Shown here one piece after another: positions 15,301 to 25,866 of a DNA stretch of 64,000 nucleotides; positions within the stretch are counted from its first letter, which is position 1, and each line of letters starts with the position of its first letter. The DNA comes from Paracentrotus lividus (taxonomy: Eukaryota > Echinodermata > Echinoidea > Camarodonta > Echinidae), in contig CALNVZ010003429.1 of NCBI GenBank assembly GCA_940671915.1, positions 18,673,286 through 18,737,285 of the forward strand, given 5' to 3'. Under the pieces are notes generated by a model. That model searched no databases, was not told the origin of the DNA, and was given only the letters and a program-made list of their open reading frames with translations. The translations under genes and the position numbers were made by a program.

Positions 15301-17714
15301 GAATACCCGACTGATCCACTCCCTGATGCTGATAGTACGAAGTAACAAGGTTTGTTTGTATGTCATTACCTCTTATTCTTTCTTATCAGATTCACCAACT
15401 CAGAAGCTCGAGCTCAGCTGCCATCCTGGGTCAGGCCTCATCTTGCTGTCTATGATAAGTTTGGGCAAGGTGTTCGTGATCTTATGAACTTCTTCAAAGT
15501 AGCTGAGAAAGTGGTAAGTTCTGGTTAGCAAGTAAGTGCAATTTATTTGCTCAACTTCTATAATATTTTCTGTATGGTTGTATACGACATATATTTTTGC
15601 AATTTTGCTTCAAGACGGGGATTTCGTGAGAGTATATTTTCATGAATATATTGTATTTGCATTCACTTTGTACAGAAATATCAGGAAGTGAAAATGTTTG
15701 CAGTCAGTATGTCTCAGAATTTTCAAAAATAAAACCATTGCGAAATATTCAACGTATACAGTATGTCAGTGTTTTATAGAGTAGGATGAAATAAGGTTTA
15801 TGACTAATGTATAAGCATCAGTGTAGGTTATGGCATGTGTTGTGGGATCTTGGATATATAAGTCACATGATCACAAGGTCGAGGGTTTAGATTCCCTGTC
15901 ACATGACTTGCCACCTGTTGCTTTTGTTGCATTGATGATTTTCTGTCATAATGTTGTATTGGAAGTGAATAAATCTCATTCTTTTCTTGTATGATATACT
16001 AGTGTTGTACATCAAGCCATTTATTAAAGCTGGGTAAGCCAGTTGATTTGTTAGTCCTTTGGGTTTGATAGGTCGGGCATCCCATCAGGGGGTTGTAGGA
16101 CAGGCAGTTGAAGATAATATGGTCTGCCTTCTGTTCATCTGCATGCCGGTAATAAATCAAATTTAATTACTCTTTCAGATGCCAAAGCCACAACTGAAGT
16201 CAGAAAGAACACAGAATCCAGTCAAGGCACCTTCATCCTCATCTACTTCTCAAGAACGTCCATCACAGGTTGCCAAGGCAACATCCTCCTCATCCTCCTC
16301 ATTCAAGAATATCTCATATCAGACAGCCAAGCATGTTGATGCTCATGTACCAAGTTTGAAAAGGAATAGAGATGGAAGTAAGATGATACTGGATTATGTG
16401 CATGATAAATACTAAATTTTCCCTGAGTTTATTTTCATTTCACTGCTAAATTTACTGCAACATACAAGCTTGTCTAATTAATGTTCATACTGCTTTTGTG
16501 TTGTATGTAATTCATATCATTCTGGGTAAAAAGAAAATGGAAAAATATCACAAAAAGGAAACATTAAATGATGTCTCCTCAATTCTTTTCCATTGCCTGC
16601 TGTTTTAGGCCAAGTATCTGAAGCTCAACTGAAGATCATGTATGAAGAAGCCAGACCATCTTCATCCAGTAGCGGCTTTACCCTTCTTGACGCCCTTCAC
16701 AATGCTGAGGTATATAAACACATGTGATCTGCAGGCTCAAAGCCACCTGCAAGTCACCAGATTTCATTTTCTTGCTTTATTTAGTTTCCTGAAACTAGGG
16801 ATTTCAAGCTCTCCAATGATGCCATGCACTTGTAGTGAAAAACTTAAGTAGTTTATTTTGTTGCGTTTATAGTGCAAATGATCATGATATTTGTATTTTC
16901 ACATTTTCTCCTTTCTTTTCTCCCAGAAACCAAAGTCTGATGAATTTGCCATTCCTACAAGTATAGTAAGTGTACATGATTTACAAATTTAATCTGATTA
17001 ACAACCAAACAAAATTTAACTAAGTCTGTTGAGAGTTTGTTTAGATGTATCAATAAATTTGCTAAAAGATTCTAATTATTGAAGTTTAACAAACAAAATG
17101 TTTATGTAGATGTATAAATGAATAGTTATCTTCTCAAAGATTCTGATAAAAATTAGTCACTGATGAGCAGTTAAATTAGCAAGATACTTATTCTATGAGC
17201 ATTTGGTGGGCCTTAGCTACATGCACACTGTACATGTCTGTGATTATCTTAGCACAGTAACACAAAAATTTGTGATCAATCGCAAATTTCAAAGAGGAAT
17301 TCTAATTGGTTGCTGGTCAGTCTTTTGAACAAAAAATGCACACATCAATGATCTCGATCGACCTTTGCCAATTTACAATTGCAGACCTTTGTGTTATAGA
17401 GCCCATATTTTAATTCACTATGATGCGCCTGTGCCAAATTAAGGAAACATCAAATTTCCAAAGAAAATTTATGAAGCTAGCTAGCCATTATGCCTTTCAG
17501 ATTGTGCCATTTATTTTTTCACCAGCCTCTGTCAAACCAGGCGAATTCTCTGAATAAACAACAAGATGATCAGAAGAAAAAGAAGAAAATTGTCATTGTA
17601 AGTAAAGTCTTTCTATTTACCCTTTTATTTCTAGTATTCTAAATTTTCTTCTGTCCTTTTATATCATAGGAGTTTTCCAATTCTTCTTGCTTATGTTAAA
17701 ATGTTTTTTTTGGA

Positions 17715-17757
<43 letters not shown>

Positions 17758-20700
17758 CGAATTAATGGCATGTTATAGCGTAATGGTATATTCATTTTGA
17801 ATCAAACTGTAAAGATTTTAAATAATGACATGACTTGTATAATATCTTATTTTTGCAAATTTTGCGAGTCAGTCCTCACAAAATAATATGCTATTTATAG
17901 CAATGACAACATCACAAAAAATCATGAAATGAAGCCATCACGACTTTCCCAACTTGGTCCAAAATCGCGAAAATATGTGTGATCTCAAATATTGGTTAAA
18001 TAGAGACAGTAAAATATGTGGTGCTCCAAATCAGTATTGAGACCAACAGAGCTTTATTTCTTCAACAACAAATGGAGGAAAGCAAGAGGAGTACAAGTAG
18101 CGACATTCATAATTATTATGATTTTATAATTAATTTTATTTTGTTTATTTAATTCTCTATCCTCATCATGGATTTGAATAGAAACAAAATATGTATGGAG
18201 CGCAATCTTCATCGTCTTCCATCACTAAGAGACAGAGGAGTGCTTGCTTGATATCAGCCAAGGATTATGTCACAGAGGTATGGTTCAAGTTTACATCGTT
18301 TCATGTACAGTCTTATCCCGTTATAGTGAAAATGGATACAAGATTTCATTGAATGATGCATTCATTCCAGTCCTTGGGGTGAAATAAATAAATAATTTCT
18401 TCGTACATAAGTGGAATCATTCTGGATGTTGTAGATGCTGCTGTTGGGTAATCTTCTATGTATTTTGTTTTCAATTAAAGTGAAACTAGTGTTCTGGTCA
18501 TGACATTAAAACGTGGAAGACACTGTCTAAATGTGATTTGGAAAGGTTGATAACAGTTGACCTAAGCATTATTTTGTGCTGTGAGGTTTTGGCATCGCCA
18601 AAATGATAAGAAATTAACCCAATTCAGCTTTGAGTCACATGCACTTACACAGAAAAGCATGTCTAGGGCAACACTAAATGTTCGGGACCCAAACATATCA
18701 GCTGTTTGGTATATTTTGGGTCATATTATGACTATTAGGGCAATTGAAGAGCAATCTTTTATCATGGAGCTTTTTATTATGATACTTGTCCCAAATAGCA
18801 TGAAAATAACAGGAAAGATCACAATAATTTTCTTCACCTTTCCCAAATCTTCCCACTGCACTCGATTCCCTTTAACCTCATCCTGGTAACCATACATGTA
18901 GGTTTTCCTTGAAGTTGTTACTTAGAAAAAGAAGTTATCCAGGAAATGGGGATTGGGGGATGGGTCTTAACGTTTGTAGCACTAGCTACATGTTGTTCAT
19001 TCCTGACTCCCTTTTTTTTTTGCAGGTTAAGAAACGACTGAGTAAAGAGAATTACAAGGCATTCTCAAATGTTATGCAATCATACAAGAAGGTAAATATT
19101 AAGTTGATGTGTATATTATTAATTCATTTATCAATTATTCTACATGGCAACCCAGGGGTTCTCCATCATTATTCTTAATGATGTATTACAGTGTACATTG
19201 GTCCTCTGTAAAACATATTTAAATTACAAGGTCAGAACGGCTTCATTCAGTTTACAAATTTCAAGCTCAGAATGGCTTCATTCAATTTTTGATAAATCCC
19301 ATCATAGGTACAAAATAATTCACCAATTTTTAAAATAAAGAAAAAATTAAAAATCTAACAAGATTGATATATATATATATCGCTGCTAGTACTGATCATG
19401 TTACATGTAAATCTACATTTTGTATACCTAGTTCATTGCATTTTGGATTAAAAGTTCGCATTTTTATGAATACACTGAATGTAATGATTTACCTTGGTTT
19501 CTTTGTTTTTATTATCCAGGACAATGACTTTGGTTTGATGATCGCTGGGTTAGCAGATCTCTTCACAGAGGACCCATCGAAATATCATCTATTCAGGAGT
19601 AAGTATTTTGCTGCCTCTCAAAACTTAGGCCCAAACAAAATTGGTATGTTCCCCTCAATCGACTGACAGTAAAATGAGAAAAAACAGGTTTTATTTTTTA
19701 ATTCTTATTTTTTTTTTTTTTTTTGCAGACCCAAAGCATTCATACGAACTGTTTTGGTGAGAAAATGCCAGATTTGGCAAAGAATTTTATAAAATTTCTA
19801 TTTAATGGCTTTAATGAAAAAAAAAACACTTTTATATGCGATTTGACGGCATTCCGCCCTATTTAGAAACTTTTAAAAATAAATAAATAACAAATATTGG
19901 AAAACTCAACTCTCTCACGTCAAACAATATACAATGAAGTCGAGGGTTGGTTAAATTAAAAAAAAAATAGAAAAAAAAAATTTGACTGACCCAATTTTCA
20001 AATTTTGTGCATTTACACAATTAAGAAATTACCTTATACCCTTATAACCCCGGGTTAATTCTGGTCATGTGAGAAGGGGGGGGGGGGCGCAGGGGGGAGA
20101 GGAATTAATAGCCCCCATGGATTTTGACTGCCTAGAGGACATGCACCACAAAAATTTGCATGATCATAGAGATTGGACCATTGATGTGTTGTTTGCTAGA
20201 CCAACTACTGATCTACTACTGGATCAACTCATTGTAACTTTCTTGTTAATAAATTCTAAGTTATCCAAGTGAAGCATGTTTGTCATAAAATGTTATCATT
20301 GGTAAATAAATAAATCAAATCAAATCAAATCAAAGTCATATATCACTGCAGGGGCCCTTACAACGTCCATGATCTATTAGTCAAAGGTAATTTTTCACTG
20401 ATTTTCATGTCTTTCAGAGTTCTATGGCTTTGTCCGTCCTTGTCACAAGAAGCGCTTTGATGAGCTGTGTAAGGAGGTGACAGGAGATGGATGTGGATAC
20501 AAACCTGAGGACAGCATCGAGAAGAAGAAAGACTCCGACGGCCCTGGAGAGAATCCAGAGAAACCACAAGGTATATAGATAATTATAGTAATATTAGTAG
20601 TTTATTGTTCAGGGTTCCCATACTACCTGGGAATTAGGGGAAACATGGAAAATGAGTTTCACTTTTTTCAGTCAGGGAAAAGTCAGGGAACTCGAGGGAA

Positions 20701-21531
20701 AAAAAGCGCCTCAAATCGGGGTAAAGTCATTGATTTTGAAAAGAACTAATATTGAAAGTTTCTAATAGTTCAACTGTTACCGCATTAATTGCCACAACGC
20801 ATCAAACTATGTTGAAATACTATGATGAGGTTTGCGGTTCACCATGTGGTTAGGCCTGAAATGGACTGTTTGAAAGAGTAGATAAGGAAATGGAGAGTTA
20901 CAAGAAGTAGAAATAGATAGGCGAGATAGAGCGTAGAAAAAAAATCTTCTAATCTAGCTTAAAATAGGATTAGAAGTATTCTTTCTTGATTGAGTTATGA
21001 AAAGGACTGTGAACCAGATGAGGAGAGAGGCAAGGAAGGCTTGTAGAAGTACCAGAGTGTGCTTGAAGTTTCGGACAGGTTGACTTTCCTTCTTCACTCC
21101 TGAAGGTAGGTATAATGCGGCAAAAATTACTGGATACACGTTACATGTTGTGGAAAAGAGATAAGGTCATTATTGTAATGTGTACTCTCATTGCATAGTC
21201 ATTTTCAAAGTCAATATGCAGTAAATCAAAACACACACAAACTTTTCTTGATTTAATTTTGGCTCCATATCATTTTGTTTTCCTTTTTCCAGCCGGCAAG
21301 AGGAACTTTGAACAAAACATTGTGGGTGAAGCAGCTAAAAGGCACTGCAGTGGACTTGGTAATTCTTCCACCAGTAAAACTATTGGTCACCTAAACAGCA
21401 CATCCCAGCTAAGCAGTGGTGCATCCCTTCTGAACGGAGGTGCAGATCACTTGAACAAAGGTACCTCGCACCTGAACGAAGGCTCTTCATTGTGGACTGA
21501 AGGTGCAGAGGAGCTAGGCAAGGGTAGCTGA
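302..21531 (+). CDS. RTEL1: RTEL1, regulator of telomere elongation helicase 1 (5' exons outside window)
   Basis: Superfamily 2 Fe-S DNA helicase of the XPD/FANCJ group, which in animals dismantles T-loops, D-loops and G-quadruplexes in the nucleus. Exons read: 302-395, 1204-1285, 1695-1755, 2379-2454, 2973-3057, 3490-3555, 4173-4317, 4909-4947, 5242-5314, 5731-5828, 6097-6155, 6996-7161, 7777-7909, 9591-9745, 10425-10510, 10975-11052, 11492-11569, 13393-13530, 14600-14715, 15390-15513, 16179-16377, 16609-16709, 16927-16965, 17526-17597, 18182-18277, 19026-19091, 19520-19598, 20418-20570, 21293-21531. They join in one frame (997 codons plus stop). Visible motifs: ASRTHSQL; all four Fe-S cysteines ([24 protein letters not shown]); DEAH box (VIFDEAHNV); [29 protein letters not shown]. 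One harmonin-N-like domain spans 18.2-20.5 kb. The Walker A exon is upstream of the window. The human second harmonin domain, RING and PIP box are not seen; the tail is a short repeat-derived peptide. Confidence 0.96.
733..802. repeat. Short perfect-stem palindrome in RTEL1 intron
   Basis: Two ~25-bp inverted arms (734-759 and 778-802) carry the core AAAGGGCAAAATCAAAGACA and its complement around an AT-rich loop. It would fold as a stable hairpin in DNA or in the RTEL1 pre-mRNA. No target duplication was recognised. Confidence 0.8.
846..1151. mobile_element. Small TA-flanked inverted-repeat element (Tc1/mariner-like MITE)
   Basis: Inverted ends of ~25 bp (848-872 and 1124-1148) match in the core GTCGTGTGCCTGGCAGAAGG and its complement. 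TA dinucleotides flank both sides, as for Tc1/mariner insertions. The ~300-bp interior has no credible protein. It lies in an RTEL1 intron, 55 bp before the acceptor of the exon at 1204. Confidence 0.7.
1935..2272 (-). mobile_element. tRNA-derived SINE, minus strand, in RTEL1 intron
   Basis: Read on the minus strand from about 2272, the head has a tRNA-like stretch with a B-box-like GTTTGATTCCC (about 2205-2215). A conserved body follows (complement of GTACCCATTTACATCTGGGT) and an AT-rich tail with simple ATT/ATA repeats. Related fragments lie at 36017-36235 and 48975-49300. The family is not named because no database was consulted. Confidence 0.6.
2583..2708. mobile_element. 126-bp TTAA-flanked MITE
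   Basis: The element begins TTAACCACTTGACTGC and ends GCAGCCAAGTGGTTAA, so imperfect inverted ends meet TTAA on both sides, as in piggyBac-type insertions. A related fragment with the same right end lies at 39590-39731. It is non-coding and sits in an RTEL1 intron. Confidence 0.75.
3972..4110. repeat. Interspersed repeat shared with 40541-40756
   Basis: The stretch around GGGGCGAATTTAAAAACAC and TATGAGCATGCTTTCTTATG recurs in USP14 intron 10 at 40541-40756 with moderate divergence. It is an AT-rich intronic repeat with no protein and unclear termini. Confidence 0.55.
8131..8252 (+). pseudogene. Tandem duplicate of RTEL1 exon 7777-7909
   Basis: This block repeats 7788-7909, including the donor, with about four substitutions: three synonymous and one Pro to Thr in the SGTLAP motif (SGTLAT). 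The first 11 nt of the exon and its acceptor are not copied. The nearest upstream AG (8120-8121) would put the block out of frame. It is therefore probably an unused exon relic, although a cryptic acceptor cannot be excluded from sequence alone. Confidence 0.85.
8701..8948. mobile_element. 248-bp TTAA-flanked MITE
   Basis: Ends are TTAACTCTTTGCCTGCC and GGCGTGCAAAGAGTTAA, imperfect inverted repeats each meeting TTAA. The interior is AT-rich and non-coding. Its right TTAA (8945-8948) is also the left TTAA of the next element. The terminus resembles that of the element at 33190-33813 (CTCTTTACGTGCC). Confidence 0.75.
8945..9401. mobile_element. 457-bp TTAA-flanked MITE abutting the previous one
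   Basis: The left end TTAAAGGTAGTGTCAGCC and right end GGATGACACTACCTTTAA are inverted repeats, each meeting TTAA. A GC-richer block around 9125-9230 occupies the middle. There is no coding potential. It lies in an RTEL1 intron. Confidence 0.75.
9798..9875 (+). pseudogene. Decayed partial duplicate of RTEL1 exon 9591-9745
   Basis: ATGGAACGACTCTAAATTCC and GGTTCAACAAGGATTATATG repeat the 3' half of the exon ending at 9745. The similarity continues past the donor into intron sequence (GTATGTTACCCTAAT). A stretch near the donor is lost and the frame is not kept, so this is a relic and not a usable exon. Confidence 0.8.
11941..12751. mobile_element. ~0.8-kb TTAA-flanked MITE with poly-G subterminal blocks
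   Basis: The left end TTAACCCTATTCAGACTGGG and right end AGTGTGAATAGGGTTAA are inverted repeats meeting TTAA, very like piggyBac termini (TTAACCCT). Long G runs followed by GTCAATTTGACCCCCC lie just inside each end. An inverted-orientation copy is at 42175-43018 and a distant relative at 60763-61537. There is no transposase; short frames here are low-complexity. Confidence 0.82.
13097..13318. mobile_element. 222-bp MITE with GTGTTTCAC termini
   Basis: Near-perfect 22-bp inverted ends (GGGGTGTTTCACAAAGAGTT and complement) bound a non-coding body. Body sequence resembling its interior recurs at 48018-48165. It lies 75 bp before the RTEL1 exon that encodes helicase motif V. Confidence 0.75.
13721..13831 (+). 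pseudogene. Partial tandem duplicate of RTEL1 motif-V exon
   Basis: This copies 13420-13530 with its donor. It lacks the first 27 nt, which encode VSEGLDFAD, and lacks the acceptor. The frame is open. Of about ten substitutions, six are at third codon positions and none at first positions; amino-acid changes (T to I, A to V, R to K, Q to R) are mild. Without motif V it could not replace the exon. It may be a relic or an added cassette. Confidence 0.85.
14340..14590. repeat. Intronic tandem duplication in RTEL1
   Basis: GGCAGGGATCTGGGGCAGTT (about 14341) recurs as GGCAGGGATCTCGAGCGGTT (about 14509), with similarity for ~60 bp. It lies just upstream of the exon at 14600. The repeated stretch does not match any RTEL1 exon I placed. 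Confidence 0.6.
15598..15765. repeat. Interspersed repeat shared with 41755-41935
   Basis: GCAATTTTGCTTCAAGACGG and CACTTTGTACAGAAATATCA recur in USP14 intron 12 with the same order and spacing. This is a dispersed non-coding repeat; ends and family are not resolved. Confidence 0.6.
15835..16020 (+). mobile_element. Probable tRNA-derived SINE
   Basis: AAGGTCGAGGGTTTAGATTC followed by CCTGTC resembles a tRNA T-arm/B-box, with a plausible tRNA-like region before it and an unrelated AT-rich body after. It lies in an RTEL1 intron. The call rests only on the B-box-like match. Confidence 0.4.
17717..17757. repeat. Long poly-A tract in RTEL1 intron
   Basis: About 37 consecutive A residues interrupt the intron. 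It could be the tail of an old retroposed sequence or simple slippage; no recognisable body was seen next to it. Confidence 0.8.
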
Positions 21532-22440
21532 CAAAAAGGTAGCATTTATTGGTGCAACCCTTTGTAATGGAGGTGCACATCATTTGAACAAGGGTACCTC
21601 GCACCTGAATGAAGGCTCTTCATTGTGGACTGAAGGTGCAGAGGAGCTGGGCAAGGGTAGCTGATGAAACCATAGCATTATGGCGCATCCCTTCTTAATC
21701 GGAGGTGCAGCTCACTTGAACAAGGGTACCTCGCATCTGAACAAAGGCTCTACATTGTGGACTGAGGAGCTAGGCAAGGGTAGCTGACAAAAAGGTAGCA
21801 TTTTAATTGGTGCAACCCTTTGTAATGGAGGTGCAGCTCACTTGAACAAGGGTACCTTGCACCTGAACGATGGCTGTTCATTGTGGACTGACGGTGCAGA
21901 GAAGCTGGCCAAGGAGCTGACTTAAAGGTAGCATTATGGTGCATTCCTTCTATATGAAGGTGCAACTTACTTGAACAAGGTACCATGAACCTGAATGAAT
22001 GCTCTTCATTGTGGACTGGAGGTGCAAGGAAGCTGAGCAAGGGTAGCTGACATAAAGGTAGCATTATGGTGCATTCCTTCTGAATGGAGGTACAGCTCAC
22101 TTGAACAAGGGTACTGTGCACCTGAATGAAGGCTCTTCATTGTAGACTGAAGGTGCAGATGAGCTAGGCAAGGGTAGGTGACAAAAAGGTAGCATTATTA
22201 ATGGTGCAACCCTTCTTAATGGAGGTGCAGCTCACTTGAACAAGGGTACTGTGCATCTGAATGAAGGCTCTTCATTGTTTACTGAAGGTGCAGAGGAGCT
22301 GGGTAAGGGTAGCTGACGAAACAGTATCATTATGCTGCATGCCTCCTGAATGGTGGTGCAGCTTTTTTTTCTGTATGAAGTTGCTTAATTATGGACTGAT
22401 TGTACTGAGACATTGACTAGGGTAGCTGACAAAGAAAAAT
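21409..22440 (+). repeat. ~130-bp minisatellite overlapping RTEL1 stop and 3' UTR
   Basis: About eight units start near 21441, 21570, 21703, 21829, 21957, 22087, 22225 and 22350, spaced 126-138 bp. Each carries CACTTGAACAAGGGTACC, TCTTCATTGTGGACTGAAGG and GGTAGCTGA. The first unit encodes the last residues of RTEL1 ([19 protein letters not shown]) and supplies its stop codon; later units have the same in-unit stop. Open frames on either strand here are by-products of the repeat. Confidence 0.85.
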
Positions 22441-23452
22441 CTTCCCGGTACCCATATCTTCACCTGGGCTGTGTGTGGCAGATAGATTATCATCTTGGTT
22501 AGTGCTAAAGAACATTTGTAAAGTGGCTGGGATTCAATCATTTCTGGACAGTCCACGACTGTTTTTCGAGACTATTACACATTTAAACAGGAACAAGGTT
22601 ATCATGCATCTTAACAAGAATAAAGGAGCTTCAACTTTGCAAGTGCTTCCATTTGGGGTAAAAGTATAGAAACACTAGACAAGAATAAGAGTGGAAAAAG
22701 AATATTTAAATACTGTGATGCTGTTAACTTGCTTCCAAAATATTAAAATGTGCAGGGACATTGGATGACTACATGATATTTCTTAGCCTAGCCACTACCA
22801 ACTTAAACAAAGGCTCACTGCACCTTCCAAAAGGAACATGAAGTTTGGATGTAAGTGCTTGATCATGTGTGAGTAAATGTACACATACTATTTGAACCAG
22901 GGTACATGTAGCTGATGAAAAGTTCTTACGTCCTGCTTTGGGTTAAAAATCTGAATTCCTGGAAACTTATTTCAGTCCCATACATGTGATGTTTTGAAAA
23001 TTACAGTCTAAATCTCTTGAATACCAAGGATCAAGCAAAGAAGTTTAAAAAAAATCTGTCAGGGGAGAAATGAAAACAAATTCAATTTGTCTTGAGTCAA
23101 TGTGATAACAGTTACCTGCAAAATGGAGCTATAGATATTTTATTCACTATTTCATTGAGAATTTACACCTTAAATATGTATTTGTCAGGTGGTGGCTGTT
23201 TATCTTTGTAGCGAGCCATTGAAGTCATTACTAGTGCATGCTGAAGAATCATTGCTAGTAGGCATCTAATGCTAGATTGCAGAAATTTAACTTACTGAAG
23301 TGAAAAATATATTTTATATTAGAGCACCTGTATTTAGTCATTTGCATTTTGAAAGATATCTTCTTTTATGTCAGGTTTATGTACGATTCACTCTCAAGTG
23401 GCATGGTGCAGAGATTGCTCTAATAGATTTGGTGCATTAGAAATGATTTGAG

Positions 23453-23458
23453 AATAAA
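23453..23458 (+). terminator. Candidate RTEL1 polyadenylation signal
   Basis: An AATAAA hexamer ~1.9 kb after the stop is followed by T-rich sequence (TTCATTTTTATTGG). It would place the minisatellite in the 3' UTR. Earlier hexamers exist (near 22619), so this is only one candidate. Confidence 0.35.
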
Positions 23459-24295
23459 AGAAGTGAGATTCAGATTCATTTTTATTGGTCCTTTCAGGAA
23501 CTTCAGATTGCCGGCATAACATAGAAAACATTCAGATATAATACGGAATTGATGATAATAAATTGGTTCTTATATACAATACAATGAAATATAGATAAGT
23601 CTTAGAGAAGAAGGATAGAATTTATATGATTACACACATGTACTCAATTCTATTAAGAGAAAGTAGTTAAGTATTTTTGCTATACATGTAATTGTAATTT
23701 CTAAAATTGGAAACATCTTGGAGGTAAATGATAAACATTGTCATTTCAAATAAAGGTACATGTATTAGATTTTTGTCATATCAGGACAACTTTTTACTGG
23801 TAACATCCAGCTATGATGTGTCAGTTTAGTCTCTCTAATTATGAGATGCTAATTAACTCAATAACCATTTAACAAGGAAAAGTATTCTTATGAATTTAAC
23901 AAACACGCACAAATATACACCATTTTCCCTATAACTACATTGTATAAAAGGATTTTTGAAGAAGATATGGTATTGCATGATGTGTTATGAATATAATCTA
24001 ATTTCAAAATGTGTAGATTTGACCAAATGATTGGTCTACATGTATTTCAATTTATTTTCTTTGGGAATATTCTATTTTTACTCTAAATTAATTTACCACG
24101 ATGTATCCATTTCTTTAGACATACCTGGATGCTACAATTTTCTAATCAATTAGACCAATGTTTGTGATATAATCATGGTCCCAAAACCAGGCTCATATTT
24201 AGCCCGCTTAAAAACAAATATTTTTGATGAAACCAAATAATGGGTATTTTCATACAATAGATGCATCTATAGGTTTGGGTGATGTTTTGTCTTGT

Positions 24296-24430
24296 GGCGG
24301 CCATGGCTGGGGGGCTTCCAATGTACTACGCATGCTCCATGTGCTCGTATGTATGCGTAACAAAGGGAAATGTACATACGCGCACAGTGCGCATGCGTAG
24401 TACATTGGAAGCCCCCCAGCTATGGCCGCC
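24296..24430. repeat. GC-rich foldback with 39-bp arms
   Basis: Arms 24296-24335 and 24391-24430 are inverted copies with about one mismatch (GGGGGGCTTCCAATGTACTA and complement). The loop holds TGCGCATGCG, close to the NRF-1 consensus, and the outer arms hold GGCGGCCAT. The structure recurs in the duplicated copy near 28950-29080. It is probably a small palindromic transposon; a regulatory role is speculation. Confidence 0.75.
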
Positions 24431-24998
24431 ATGAAGTTAGATTGCTCTGAAGTCGAATTGGTCTATATTGCAAGTATAATTTCATCTGTGTGACAGAAAA
24501 TTAGTGATATACAAAATATTATATAAAACTACTTCAGAAATATTGAAAATGTACAGATCTCAAAATAATACTTGTACCTGTCTATCACAAAGTGCAATTT
24601 TCTCTCTTTTTGTCAAATATATGAAGTCTTCACATGTTTTATATACAAATGTGTACATGCCAGTCACAGTATAGTGTATGTTGATGATGTAAAGCTTTAT
24701 AAAGAAATGCTAAACAGTTTATTTTGCCCAATAAATGCAGACAATTGATTCAATTGGTAACTCTAATCAGGTATTGCTTTCATTTTTAATAAATTATCTG
24801 TAATGAAGATGAATTATATAGTGCATCCCAATAAAAACTTTACACTTTTAACATGCAGGCCTATATATTTTGGTAGCCATTTCAAAAGAGTATACAATGT
24901 AGTTTTTATTGGGACACACTGTATATACATGTAAGCCTACAATCAACTCCCTTTGTAATGAGGCAGTGATCCATTCAGTTACCTCATTATTATATCAG

Positions 24999-25400
24999 TG
25001 GCGGATCCAGGATTTCATGAAGGGGGGGGGGGGCAGGCACGTAACTAGGATTTTTTGGGAGGGTTCGAAATCTGCAAAAGTGGACCAAAGGTACATCAAA
25101 ATTTTTCACGTCACGCGGGCGAGCAAAAAGGTACACCAAAATTTTTTTCATGTCACGCTGGTCGCGCGATAACCGGGGGGGGGGGGTAGGTGTTCAAAAA
25201 AATTCTGCCTTCTGCCCTCAAGAAGAGTACCATATATGAGCTATAGGGGTAGGCTAAGATCGGCCCCAAAAACAACAAAAAATTTATCCATTTTTTTTTT
25301 TTTTTTTTTTTTTTTTTGTAAAGCGGACCTCTGGTCGCCAGCGGGGGGGGGGTTGTTCGGAACCCCGAACCCCCCCCTGGTTACGGGCCTGGGGGGGGCA
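24999..25400. mobile_element. Poly-G/poly-C non-autonomous element(s) near assembly gap
   Basis: CAGTGGCGGATCCAGGATTT opens a G-run. Inside it, CAGGCACGTAACTAGGA (25035) and CCTGGTTACGGGCCTG (25376-25391) are inverted ends of a second element. The interior has T and G homopolymers and no protein. The second copy of the large repeat carries the same structure near 29642-30035. Confidence 0.6.
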
Positions 25401-25788
25401 TGCTCTTTATAATTTGAGTTGACTGTAAAACTGAAATATACCATGCACTAGGCTCTAGCTGAAATCGTGAATTCCACAGTGGCAATACATGCACTATTTT
25501 CTTAAGGGCAATTTCTGTAACTTAGGAATTCAAGATGTTATATATGTGGTTTGAAAAGTTACATAATACAATTGTTTGATACACTGTATACTTCCAACGA
25601 ATCGTGGAACAAAACAAAACATGAAAATAATGAAACAGAATTTACACAGGGGTCTGTTAGCTCAAGCTCGATAGGCCTACTGTTTTTTGTTTTTTTGCAT
25701 GTCTATGATGAAAAACCACTAATCAATAATATTGAATAAAGAGCTAGAGGGAGAGAAAGTGAGTGAGTAAAAAGATATAGATTGAGTT

Positions 25789-25821
<33 letters not shown>

Positions 25822-25841
25822 GCCGGGGGGGGGGGGGGGGG

Positions 25842-25866
25842 NNNNNNNNNNNNNNNNNNNNNNNNN
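25842..25866. other. 25-N assembly gap
   Basis: Exactly 25 N follow (GA)n-GGCC-G(18). The round, fixed length suggests an inserted placeholder and not a measured gap. It joins the end of one repeat copy to the start of the other. Confidence 0.98.

Larger units (their letters stand above)
21167..25841. repeat. First copy of a 4.6-kb near-identical direct repeat
   Basis: This block, from the intron before the last RTEL1 exon to a GA microsatellite ending in a G run, is repeated almost base for base at 25867-30468. Here the RTEL1 terminal frame is intact and homopolymers are longer, so this is the trustworthy version. Confidence 0.95.

Noticed and set aside
21750-22121. 123-codon minus-strand frame with cysteine-rich repeats
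   Set aside because: It is an antisense reading of the ~130-bp minisatellite; similar frames appear in the duplicated copy because the repeat lacks antisense stops.
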